Shown: positions 1-6,177, counted from the stretch's first letter. The stretch is 7,825 nt of DNA from Gammaproteobacteria bacterium (GCA_019090565.1 JAHRVS010000440.1:1-7825), one strand, 5' to 3'. A program made the numbers and translations. The notes: generated from the sequence alone by a model not told the origin.

Positions 1-1145
1 AAGAGCACATTAGCGGGCTAAGATTGATTCGCTCTTACGGCATTGAAACCTTGGCCGAAGAAAGTTTTGCAAAGGATGCCGAAGCTGCCAGCGATGCCAA
101 CCTAGCCGTGGCCAGTGCCGAGGCCAAGTACGAACCCGTTATTATTATCACTATGGGCGCCTCGTTCCTTCTGGCAGTGGGCGGTGGCGGATGGCTTATT
201 CAAATGGACGAATTTTCCGTGGGTGAGCTGACCCGCTTTACCCTGTATTTAGGGCAGCTTATTTGGCCGATGTTCGCCTACGGATGGCTGCTCAACTTAC
301 TCAAACGGGGCGCCGTCTCCTACCAGCGAATTCAAGAAGTGTTAAAAGCACCGACAGACATGGAAGACAACGGTGAAAAGTCACTCAGTGCCAGCGCAGA
401 CATCCGCTGGAACATAAGCGCTTATCGTTACCCGGAGACCGACTACGACGCGTTATCAGGCTTCAGCGGGCAGCTACTCCCCAAACGCATTCTGGGTATC
501 GTAGGGCCAACGGGGGCAGGTAAATCGACTTTTTTACAACTCCTGTTGCGTCAATATGAATCCCCCTGCGTAACGGTGCAGCTTGATGGTTCAGCACTGC
601 AAGATTATCCGCTAGAAAGCATCCATCAGCACTTCGCCGTTGTTCCGCAAGAGCCGTTTTTATTTTCCTCCACGGTGGCTGAAAATATCCGTCTTGGAAA
701 ACCCACCGCGAGCGATGAAGACATTCGCGCAGCTGCAGAAATGGCTGCCGTTCATGACGACATCATGCGCCTCCCTAAGGGCTACAACACCGAAGTCGGT
801 GAACGAGGCGTAACTCTCTCTGGCGGACAAAAGCAGCGCCTATCCATTGCCAGAGCCCTGCTGCGCGATGCACCCGTACTGGTGCTCGATGACGCCCTGT
901 CAGCAGTGGATGTGGCCACAGAGCGACGTATTTTGCATCAATTGAAGAAACAACGTGGTGACCGCGCAATGATCATTGTGTGCCACCGCTTAACCGCCGT
1001 TGAAAATGCCGATGAAACAGTCGTGCTGCGGCAAGGGCAAGCGGTGGAGCGCGGCTCGCACCAACAGCTCATGGCGAACAACGGCTGGTATGCAGACGCT
1101 TATCGGTATCAGCAGCTGGAACAAGCCGTGGTAGAAGGGCATTGA
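1..1145 (+). CDS. mdlA: MdlA/SmdA-like ABC exporter half-transporter (5' end outside window)
   Basis: This is the C-terminal part (about 380 residues) of a half-transporter with a membrane domain fused to an ATPase domain. The frame is open to the left edge (first full codon at base 3), so the true start is upstream. The visible part has the last two membrane segments (about bases 129-205 and 234-300) and then a full ATPase domain: Walker A GPTGAGKST (504-530), Q-loop in VVPQEPFLF, signature LSGGQ (816-830), Walker B ending VLVLDD (to 893) and the H-loop histidine (984-986). The usual catalytic Glu after Walker B is Asp, as in E. coli MdlA, and the C-terminal GWY...YRYQQLE also matches MdlA. 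In this family MdlA pairs with MdlB as a heterodimeric inner-membrane exporter, called SmdAB in Serratia and linked there to multidrug efflux. The substrate here is unknown. The stop overlaps the next start by one base. Confidence 0.93.
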   Translation, partial: EHISGLRLIRSYGIETLAEESFAKDAEAASDANLAVASAEAKYEPVIIITMGASFLLAVGGGGWLIQMDEFSVGELTRFTLYLGQLIWPMFAYGWLLNLLKRGAVSYQRIQEVLKAPTDMEDNGEKSLSASADIRWNISAYRYPETDYDALSGFSGQLLPKRILGIVGPTGAGKSTFLQLLLRQYESPCVTVQLDGSALQDYPLESIHQHFAVVPQEPFLFSSTVAENIRLGKPTASDEDIRAAAEMAAVHDDIMRLPKGYNTEVGERGVTLSGGQKQRLSIARALLRDAPVLVLDDALSAVDVATERRILHQLKKQRGDRAMIIVCHRLTAVENADETVVLRQGQAVERGSHQQLMANNGWYADAYRYQQLEQAVVEGH

Positions 1146-1147
1146 TG
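1133..1147 (+). promoter_or_regulatory. Ribosome binding site and TGATG coupling junction of mdlA/mdlB
   Basis: AGAAGGG at 1133-1139 lies inside the last codons of mdlA, 5 bases before the mdlB ATG at 1145. The TGA of mdlA (1143-1145) and the ATG share one base. This arrangement decides the mdlB start and suggests that terminating ribosomes re-initiate, keeping the two subunits near equal amounts. Confidence 0.75.
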
Positions 1148-2905
1148 AATACACGCACCATCATTCATCGGCTCCTCCTTTACGCCTTTTCTGACAAGCG
1201 CATGGTGGCAATCACGCTGTTGCTTTTAGGCGTAGCAACCGTTGCAGGGGTAGCCGGCCCGTACTTAATTAAAATATTTATTGATGACCACCTTGTGCCA
1301 GGTAACTGGGACACCTCAGCAATTTTAGTGCTTGGCGCGTTATACATTGCCGCCAATATTCTTGCCGCCTTTCTGGGCTACCAGGAAACCCTGCGCCTTA
1401 ATCAGTTAGCGCAAGCGGTTGTGCTGCGCTTACGAAAAAATATCTTTTCCCACCTGCTAAAAATGCCACTCAGGCGCTTTGACCACGTGCCCGTAGGCGC
1501 GCTGATCTCACGTGTTACCAATGATACTGAAGCCGTAAAAGATTTATTTGTGGGCGTACTCGGCGTGTACCTAAAAAACACCATTCGTATTCTGGGTATC
1601 TTTATCATTATGGCACTAATGAATTGGCAGCTGATGTTAATCTGCTTGTTATTTTTACCCGTCGTGATCGGTGTGATGGTGTTATACCGCCACTTGAGTA
1701 CGCCGATATTTCATAAAGCCCGAGAACTACTCGCCCAAATTAACGCCTCGCTGAACGAAAGTATTCAAGGTGTTCGCGTGGTGCAATTGTTTAATCAAGA
1801 GCAACGCTTTGCCCAGCGGTTTAGCGCACTATCGAATGACCACTTCATAGCCCGAATGCGTACCATGCAAATGGATGCGCTTTTATTGCGCCCCATGGTG
1901 GACTTCCTTTACGTGCTAACGCTGGCAGGTTTATTGTATTTTTTTGGATTAAATCATCACAACTTAGGCATTGAGGTGGGCGTGCTATATGCCTTTTTAA
2001 ATTACCTCGGGCAATTCACCGAACCCCTCATTGAAATGACGCAAAGGTTAAACTTGTTTCAGCAGTCTACCGTTTCTGCGGGGCGTGTTTTTCAGTGGTT
2101 GGATGAAGACACCGAAACAGATCATGGTAATGCCAAACTCAAACTCCAGCCAGGGTTGTTAGCATTTGAACAGGTCAATTTTACTTATGACCAAGAAACA
2201 AATGTTTTAAACAATGTTTCTTTTCAGGTTCCTGTCGGGGGCTTTGTGGGAATCGTCGGCCATTCAGGCAGCGGGAAAAGCACCCTCGCAAACTTGGTCA
2301 TGCGCTTTTATCAGCCCAGTGCAGGCGCCATTACGTTTGCTGAAAACAATCTCAATGTCTACCCGCAAAAAGAAATTCGCCGCCAGTTTGCCATGGTGCA
2401 ACAAGACAGTTTTTTATTCCGCAGCAGCATTGCCGACAATATTGATATGGGGCGAAGCCTTGGGGAGCAGCGTATTCATTGGGCCGCAGAAATGGCGGGC
2501 ATTGATGGCTTTATTCAAAGCCTCCCAAACAAATACCACACAAACCTGGCCGAACGTGGTGCGAACCTCTCATCGGGCCAACGCCAACTGATTAGTTTGG
2601 CCCGCGCGCTAGCAGGCAAGCCAAGCTTGCTCGTGCTGGATGAGGCCACTGCCAATGTTGACTCCGCCAGCGAACGCAAAGTACAACAGGCAATACGAAA
2701 ACTGAAAGGGGAAATGACCATCATCGCCATTGCACACCGCCTCTCAACCATCACCCAGGCTGATCAAATATTAGTGATGCACCAAGGTGACATTGTGCAG
2801 CGCGGCAGTCATGCGGCCCTGCTTGCAGAGCAAGGGCTCTATCAAAGCCTTTACCAACTGCAATTTCAAGCCGCAGGTTTGTTTGATGAGGCAGCGCAGG
2901 TTTAG
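1145..2905 (+). CDS. mdlB: MdlB/SmdB-like ABC exporter half-transporter
   Basis: This complete 586-residue protein is close to the usual length of MdlB (about 590). It has an ABC exporter membrane domain (residues about 20-310, hydrophobic stretches near 21-42, 58-78, 135-158, 161-181 and 252-268) followed by an ATPase domain. ATPase motifs: Walker A GHSGSGKST (372-380), Q-loop Q420, signature LSSGQ (475-479), Walker B LLVLDE with catalytic Glu500, and H-loop His531. The signature differs from canonical LSGGQ by one Ser. Together with the Asp in the partner, this places one degenerate and one consensus ATP site in the heterodimer. I chose the ATG at 1145 over the TTG one codon upstream because AGAAGGG (1133-1139) sits 5 bases before it. 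The ATG shares a base with the mdlA stop (TGATG), implying translational coupling. Substrate is unknown; family members export drugs or other hydrophobic compounds. Confidence 0.93.
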   Translation: MNTRTIIHRLLLYAFSDKRMVAITLLLLGVATVAGVAGPYLIKIFIDDHLVPGNWDTSAILVLGALYIAANILAAFLGYQETLRLNQLAQAVVLRLRKNIFSHLLKMPLRRFDHVPVGALISRVTNDTEAVKDLFVGVLGVYLKNTIRILGIFIIMALMNWQLMLICLLFLPVVIGVMVLYRHLSTPIFHKARELLAQINASLNESIQGVRVVQLFNQEQRFAQRFSALSNDHFIARMRTMQMDALLLRPMVDFLYVLTLAGLLYFFGLNHHNLGIEVGVLYAFLNYLGQFTEPLIEMTQRLNLFQQSTVSAGRVFQWLDEDTETDHGNAKLKLQPGLLAFEQVNFTYDQETNVLNNVSFQVPVGGFVGIVGHSGSGKSTLANLVMRFYQPSAGAITFAENNLNVYPQKEIRRQFAMVQQDSFLFRSSIADNIDMGRSLGEQRIHWAAEMAGIDGFIQSLPNKYHTNLAERGANLSSGQRQLISLARALAGKPSLLVLDEATANVDSASERKVQQAIRKLKGEMTIIAIAHRLSTITQADQILVMHQGDIVQRGSHAALLAEQGLYQSLYQLQFQAAGLFDEAAQV

Positions 2906-2917
2906 GCCGCTTTGTTT

Positions 2918-3496
2918 TTACCGCTGTCCTTTGATAATTTTTATGACCGAATCGGTCATTGCCTCCAGTCGCTTATTCATCGCTTCATCAACGAAGGATC
3001 CACCTTCCGAAAAGGCGGCATGGACAGCGTTAACCGACATTTGTTGCGGTACCACCAAGCTGCCTACGCTAGTAAGAATATCCCTCAAATGACTCAAGCC
3101 ACGAATGCCTCCCAAGTTGCCCGGTGAAGCACTTAATAGCCCCACCACCTTGTTGGGGTAAGCGCTTTGGTAGCTGCCGTCTGGGGCGAGGCGTGACATC
3201 CAGTCTAAGGTGTTTTTTAACACGGGAGTCAAAGAGCCGTTGTACTCTGGGCTGGCAATTAACAAGCCATCTGCATCAGAAAACAAGGCGCGCAAAGCAA
3301 GCAGTTCGGGATGGGTTTGTAGTGATGGCTCATCATCTTGGTTTAACAGAGGAAGCCTGTAATCCGATAGGCGAATTAATGTCACTTCGGCGCCCCCCTT
3401 TCGGGCTGCATCGGCTGCGACGCATACGAGCTTGTGGTTCCATGAATCGTTGCGCAAACTGCCGGAGAAGGCGAGAAGTTTAGGTGTGTTGATCAT
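2918..3496 (-). CDS. NAD(P)H-dependent FMN reductase-family flavoprotein
   Basis: This 192-residue protein has the flavodoxin-like fold of the NADPH-dependent FMN reductase family (ChrR/YieF/SsuE type). A beta strand leads into the FMN phosphate loop GSLRNDSWN (residues 12-20), followed by the family motif SPEYNGS (82-88) that packs on the flavin ring, and a second loop SASPGNLGG (122-130). There is no signal peptide, so it is likely a soluble cytoplasmic enzyme that reduces FMN, quinones or similar electron acceptors with NAD(P)H. The exact substrate cannot be read from sequence. I chose the ATG at 3496 because GGAA lies 6 bases upstream on the coding strand. A TTG four codons further upstream is in frame but has no ribosome binding site. 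The gene converges on mdlB with only 12 bases between the stops, and I see no clear terminator there. No convincing promoter was found upstream. Confidence 0.88.
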   Translation of the reverse strand: MINTPKLLAFSGSLRNDSWNHKLVCVAADAARKGGAEVTLIRLSDYRLPLLNQDDEPSLQTHPELLALRALFSDADGLLIASPEYNGSLTPVLKNTLDWMSRLAPDGSYQSAYPNKVVGLLSASPGNLGGIRGLSHLRDILTSVGSLVVPQQMSVNAVHAAFSEGGSFVDEAMNKRLEAMTDSVIKIIKGQR

Positions 3497-3925
3497 ACTA
3501 TTTTCCAACTTGGTACTGGGTATATGGTTTTGCCCTTAATGATTTAGCAGGAATCATCTCAGAGCGGCACCGTGATTAATTGGCATTTTATTTGAGAACA
3601 AGCGCACAGACGTGAAGCCAAAACTAAATGAAACTACCGCCACTATTTATAGACAGGCTATTTCGCTGAGGTAGGGCCAGTGAAGGGCAGCCTATGTTCT
3701 AAGTGTTAGTTTTTTGAGTAAGCACCATGACCGCTTAAAGTGACGTTTAAAGAACACCCTGCCTCCACGATAGTGCATTTGAATCCTTGTGTGTCCTATA
3801 GCCGCAGTGAGCTGTCATGGGAAGCACCGTTGCGCTTACTTGCAAAGCATTGGCTTTAAGACGGGCGACTAGTTAGCGGCATAAGAAATGGGTTTTTGGT
3901 TATTAACGGCGGATTAAAAATTTCT

Positions 3926-3943
3926 GGGGGCATTGTAAGCCCC
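3926..3943 (+). promoter_or_regulatory. Small GC hairpin in the presumed leader of the 101-residue ORF
   Basis: GGGGC (3927-3931) pairs with GCCCC (3939-3943) around a 7-base loop ATTGTAA; one G-T pair can extend the stem. No T-run follows directly, so it is not a typical terminator. It lies 33 bases before the GTG start, and its 3' arm shares its last base with the CTCTCT arm of the next hairpin, so the two can pair only partly at the same time. Confidence 0.35.
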
Positions 3944-3969
3944 TCTCTATATTTATATTTGGGAGAGAG
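3943..3969 (+). promoter_or_regulatory. CTCTCT/AGAGAG hairpin covering the ribosome binding site
   Basis: CTCTCT (3943-3948) is exactly complementary to AGAGAG (3964-3969), with an A/T-rich 15-base loop. The second arm is part of GGGAGAGAG (3961-3969), the only Shine-Dalgarno-like sequence before the GTG at 3976. If formed in the mRNA, it would partly hide the ribosome binding site. Stem stability is modest, so a regulatory role is inference. Confidence 0.35.
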
Positions 3970-3975
3970 TAAAAC

Positions 3976-4281
3976 GTGCTAAAAAAGCTACCCGTACGAC
4001 GAGCCAGCCTCTATTTTACGGCAATGGGAGTAATAGCGGCTGGTTTTGGTATTACCTATGTAAACTTGAGCAGCACTTCCCGTGCGCCTCTCGTTCACTC
4101 ACACCCCTTGGTGAAGTTTGATTCTGCTCAAAGCAGTACCGCAGAGTTGCAAAGTGCCATACTGTCTATGCAAAGCTCTTTTGTTATTCAGCTTGATGAG
4201 CTGCATCAAATGAATCAGCAAAACCGTGAAGAGATTGCTTACCTCTATAGCCAGCTACCTGATAGGGCTTCAGAAAAATAG
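3976..4281 (+). CDS. Small single-pass membrane protein, function unknown
   Basis: This 101-residue protein matches no family I recognise. It has a basic N terminus (KK and RR within residues 3-9), one hydrophobic segment at about residues 11-30, then a polar region. Residues about 52-92 are rich in Gln, Glu, Ser and Leu with helical spacing and could form a short coiled coil. It has no Cys. The positive-inside pattern predicts the N terminus in the cytoplasm and the C-terminal 70 residues in the periplasm, as an uncleaved anchor or possibly a cleaved signal. The start is GTG, supported by GGGAGAG upstream at suitable spacing; no ATG start is available. It stands alone, divergent from the flavoprotein and convergent with the di-heme peroxidase (46 bases between stops). 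Ribosome-binding-site quality and the membrane segment argue that it is real. Confidence 0.65.
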   Translation: MLKKLPVRRASLYFTAMGVIAAGFGITYVNLSSTSRAPLVHSHPLVKFDSAQSSTAELQSAILSMQSSFVIQLDELHQMNQQNREEIAYLYSQLPDRASEK

Positions 4282-4327
4282 TGTAAGCGCTTTATTCCGA
4301 TGCAGGCACCTTAAGCGAGGGGCGTTG
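4282..4327. other. Convergent intergenic gap between the small membrane protein and the peroxidase
   Basis: These 46 bases lie between two convergent stops. They contain a palindrome AAGCGCTT (4285-4292) and a weak CGCTT/AAGCG pairing, but no clear intrinsic terminator with stem and T-run on either strand. Confidence 0.4.
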
Positions 4328-5434
4328 CTAAGGGCTTTTTGAGGGGCTGTGACGATTTTCTTGATACCCATCTGTGAGTGCTTTTAGAAAGGCCACCAAG
4401 GCGTCGATTTCTTCATCTTCTAGCTTTAGGTCCCCTAACTCTTGCGTGTTCATGGTTGCCGGTACTTCAGCCTTTCCCCAGCGAGAATCCGTGTCTCTGG
4501 TATTGTAAAATTCTAACAGCTCTTTCAGCGTCGAGAAGCTACCGTTGTGGGTATAGGGGGATGTAAGGGCGACATTACGCAAGGTCGGCACGCGGAATTT
4601 CCCATTTTCAGCTGGGTCTTTCACCGTCACGCCCAAGCCTAAATCGACTGTTGGTACCAGAGGGTTCGCAGGAAGCCCCAAGTTGTCGTAGGAATAGTCT
4701 GTAAAAAGTGGCATTTGGCCATTTTTATCGGGCCGAGAAGGGTGGCACGCTGCGCAGTTTCCTTTGTCTTCAGCCTCAAACAGTTTCAGGCCCAATTGCT
4801 CCTGTTTTGACAAGGTGGCAGCGCCAGCAAGGTACAGGTCGTACTTGGAGCTAAAGGGGTTAAATTGGGATGTACGCTCGAAAGCCGAAATGGCGGATGC
4901 AATGGCATCAAATGCCGCCTCGCTGTCATTAAAAATATCTTCACCGTAGAGGGCTTTAACAAGGGGGGCGTAAGAGGCTTTGCGGACTTTATTGACCACG
5001 CTCTGCCCATCAATGTTAGCCATTTCAGCGAAGCCTAAAAAGGGCAGCTTGGCTTGTTCTTCGAGCGTATTTTTGCGGCCATCCAAAAACTGGCCGCCTA
5101 TCCATAGCCCTTCATCGTTATCAAAATGCAAGGGAGGGGTGAAGCGCGTGTACATGGCAGTAGGTGTGTTGCGGGTAACAAAACGGCCCTTGTTTGCCCC
5201 CTCTGAAAGGGTTTGGTCTTTGTCTGGGTCTGTAAAGGCAAAGCGGGGGTCGTGGCAACTGGCGCAAGATTGCCCAGGGGGTTGGGACAGGTTGGTATCA
5301 AAAAATAAGGCCTCGCCGAGCAATTGCGTTTTGCTCGCTGGTGCGCGGTGCACCTGACCTTTTAGTGCAGAGGTGTTTCCGAGCAGCAGCTGGGGGAAAC
5401 ATAGAATGAAAATCAATGTAATGCTACGAGGCAT
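4328..5434 (-). CDS. Exported di-heme cytochrome c peroxidase/MauG-family protein
   Basis: This 368-residue periplasmic protein has a Sec signal peptide (hydrophobic residues about 4-18, likely cut near residue 20-23) and two c-type heme sites: CASCH (57-61) in the N-terminal domain and CAACH (227-231) in the C-terminal domain. Other family marks are GGQFLDGRKNTLEEQA (113-128) and the conserved RVPTLRN (281-287) followed by SPYTHNGSF (292-300). Bacterial di-heme peroxidases reduce H2O2 with electrons from small cytochromes or copper proteins, while MauG and MbnH relatives oxidise protein residues. Sequence alone does not tell these apart, and no MbnP- or MauG-substrate-like gene is adjacent. 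The ATG start is supported by GGAG 6 bases upstream on the coding strand. A promoter with a Fur-box-like operator lies just upstream, suggesting iron control. The C terminus is a short polar tail. Confidence 0.92.
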   Translation of the reverse strand: MPRSITLIFILCFPQLLLGNTSALKGQVHRAPASKTQLLGEALFFDTNLSQPPGQSCASCHDPRFAFTDPDKDQTLSEGANKGRFVTRNTPTAMYTRFTPPLHFDNDEGLWIGGQFLDGRKNTLEEQAKLPFLGFAEMANIDGQSVVNKVRKASYAPLVKALYGEDIFNDSEAAFDAIASAISAFERTSQFNPFSSKYDLYLAGAATLSKQEQLGLKLFEAEDKGNCAACHPSRPDKNGQMPLFTDYSYDNLGLPANPLVPTVDLGLGVTVKDPAENGKFRVPTLRNVALTSPYTHNGSFSTLKELLEFYNTRDTDSRWGKAEVPATMNTQELGDLKLEDEEIDALVAFLKALTDGYQENRHSPSKSP

Positions 5435-5467
5435 GGGTCACTCCAAACGAACGTATTCAGCCAAAGT

Positions 5468-5496
5468 ATTTAATCAAAGAATAATGCCAATGTAAA
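5468..5496 (-). promoter_or_regulatory. Predicted sigma70 promoter of the di-heme peroxidase gene
   Basis: On the - strand, TTTACA (5496-5491; 5 of 6 to TTGACA) and TTAAAT (5473-5468; 4 of 6 to TATAAT) are separated by exactly 17 bases. The -10 element is 33 bases before the ATG, leaving a short leader with GGAG. The -35 element is overlapped by the Fur-like site. Confidence 0.55.
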
Positions 5497-5510
5497 TGAT
5501 AACGATTACT
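5492..5510. promoter_or_regulatory. Fur-box-like operator
   Basis: The 19 bases starting GTAAATGATAACG match the E. coli Fur consensus GATAATGATAATCATTATC at 13 of 19 positions, including the central AATGATAA and ATTA blocks. The site covers most of the predicted -35 hexamer of the di-heme peroxidase, the position expected for repression by iron-loaded Fur. The assignment is by eye against the consensus only. Confidence 0.5.
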
Positions 5511-5660
5511 ATTTAGTCATGGTAATACAAGCAATGGGTTTTTTACAGGGGCTTTTTGCAAGGGAGGATTAGGCAAGGGTTAGATAAAAAACTAGAAGGG
5601 CGGCAAAGCCCAGCTTCACTACAACGCTTAGGGCTGATTACAATGTACCCATTTAATAAA

Positions 5661-5841
5661 GGGCATCTCTAAAAATGGACTTTTTACGCGATAGCTGCGT
5701 CAACGTCGTACTCGAGTGCTCATGGCTGCCTTGTACACGGCGGTTCTCGGCAATTGCGTTCTGCATTGCTGTGAACCCATGCAGTCGTCCGTTTTGAGGC
5801 ACTCTTGCCTCACATGAAAGCCACTATTTTTAGAGCCGACC
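5661..5841. repeat. MITE-like 181-bp element with terminal inverted repeats
   Basis: The left end GGGCATCTCTAAAAAT (5661-5676) is an inverted copy of the right end (5826-5841), matching at 13 of 16 positions with a perfect 10-base core CTCTAAAAAT/ATTTTTAGAG. The interior has no ORF but contains short palindromes, such as CTCGAG and a CTGCAT/ATGCAG stem (5761-5784). Size, intergenic position and lack of coding content fit a non-autonomous transposable or repetitive palindromic element. The interior resembles dispersed repeats I recall loosely from marine gammaproteobacteria, which I cannot confirm. No clean target-site duplication is visible, so its exact limits are uncertain. Confidence 0.6.
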
Positions 5842-5867
5842 TACAGATATTATCTATACCTAGCCGG

Positions 5868-5882
5868 TTATTAGAGCCCGCC
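5868..5882. repeat. Extra degenerate copy of the repeat's right end
   Basis: TTATTAGAGCCCGCC matches the right end of the 181-bp element, TTTTTAGAGCCGACC at 5827-5841, at 12 of 15 positions in the same orientation, 41 bases further on. It could be a relic of a second insertion or an alternative outer end of the element. Confidence 0.35.
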
Positions 5883-5917
5883 GCATCGCGCCCACTCATT
5901 GCGTACTTTGAGCCCAA

Positions 5918-5951
5918 TTTTCACACCCTACTGCTGCTTCTGGTGTGAAAG
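5918..5951. other. 9-bp perfect stem hairpin in the intergenic region
   Basis: TTTCACACC (5919-5927) is exactly complementary to GGTGTGAAA (5942-5950), with a 14-base loop; a T-G pair extends it by one. The stem is not followed by a T-run on either strand, so it is not a standard terminator. It lies 223 bases before the PhoD-like start. Confidence 0.5.
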
Positions 5952-6137
5952 GGAGGTAGACTTCTGACTCATTAATAAATGTAACTATTTCAGTAAACCC
6001 TGTAAGTGCTTCAGTTGTTCGCAGGGCAAAGCTCCGCACTGTGAGCTTATAAGTATAAATGCGTATTTTTTAGCGCGACCATACGAGAATTTGAGAGTGA
6101 GCTGAATAGCCACCAAAAAAACAACATCATTGAAATT

Positions 6138-6153
6138 TGATTAATTGTAATCA
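6138..6153. promoter_or_regulatory. Dyad TGATTA-N4-TAATCA upstream of the PhoD-like gene
   Basis: A perfect 6-base inverted repeat (6138-6143 and 6148-6153) with spacer ATTG lies 21 bases before the TTG start. Its size fits a small regulator operator. It is neither a CRP site (spacing is wrong) nor a Pho box. The regulator, if any, is unknown. Confidence 0.35.
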
Positions 6154-6162
6154 CACATTGCT

Positions 6163-6177
6163 GGAGAGTTGCCCTTG
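6163..6177 (+). promoter_or_regulatory. Ribosome binding site that fixes a TTG start
   Basis: GGAGAG (6163-6168) is followed after 6 bases by TTG at 6175. The only other in-frame TTG (6169) directly abuts the ribosome binding site, and the frame closes with TAA at 6148-6150. No in-frame ATG or GTG exists near the signal peptide, so TTG at 6175 is the only well-placed start. Confidence 0.7.

Larger units (their letters stand above)
3497..3975. other. Gene-free region between the flavoprotein and the small membrane protein
   Basis: About 480 bases separate two divergent genes. I find no ORF with a plausible start, ribosome binding site and family signal on either strand. It must hold the promoters of both flanking genes, but no convincing -35/-10 pair stands out. 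Visible structure: a loosely repeated unit AGCACC-N5-CGCTTA (3721-3737) and AGCACC-N4-CGCTTA (3823-3838), an inverted pair CCATGAC (3725-3731) and GTCATGG (3814-3820), and two small hairpins at the right edge (listed separately). Confidence 0.6.
5435..6174. other. 740-base gene-free region between peroxidase and phoD-like genes
   Basis: No ORF here has a plausible start and family signal. The left end carries the peroxidase promoter and Fur-like site, the middle a MITE-like repeat (5661-5841) with an extra partial end (5868-5882), then a 9-bp stem hairpin (5918-5951), and the right end a dyad and the ribosome binding site of the PhoD-like gene. Between 5521 and 5660 I see only a weak GGGC-GGCAAA-GCCC hairpin followed on the - strand by a T-run. 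A/T-rich TATAAG/TATAAA at 6048-6059 has no matching -35. Confidence 0.6.

Noticed and set aside
24..26. TTG at base 24 as the start of the first ABC protein
   Set aside because: The frame stays open to the window edge and the upstream codons (E-H-I-S-G-L-R) continue the family alignment, so the true start lies outside the window.
2214..2591. 125-codon + strand ORF inside mdlB
   Set aside because: It lies in another frame within the conserved ATPase domain of mdlB and shows no family motifs: a shadow ORF.
3838..3885. GTTAGCGGC region as an integron attC site
   Set aside because: GTTAGCG does not fit the GTTRRRY core and no matching RYYYAAC partner is found; no integrase or cassette structure is visible.
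4328..5434. An MbnP/MbnH copper system
   Set aside because: The di-heme protein could be MbnH-like, but no MbnP-like gene is adjacent and the neighbouring small protein has no Cys and no MbnP features.
5590..5625. GGGC-GGCAAA-GCCC hairpin as an intrinsic terminator
   Set aside because: The stem is only 4 bp unless internal loops are allowed, and no gene reads into it from the side with the T-run.
5981..6006. Three GTAA repeats as a possible Pho box upstream of the PhoD-like gene
   Set aside because: The copies are spaced 12 and 9 bases apart, not the regular 11 of a Pho box, and lack the CTGTCAT core.
6136..6155. TTTGA...TCACA as a CRP site
   Set aside because: The half-sites are separated by 10 bases instead of 6, so it is not a CRP operator.
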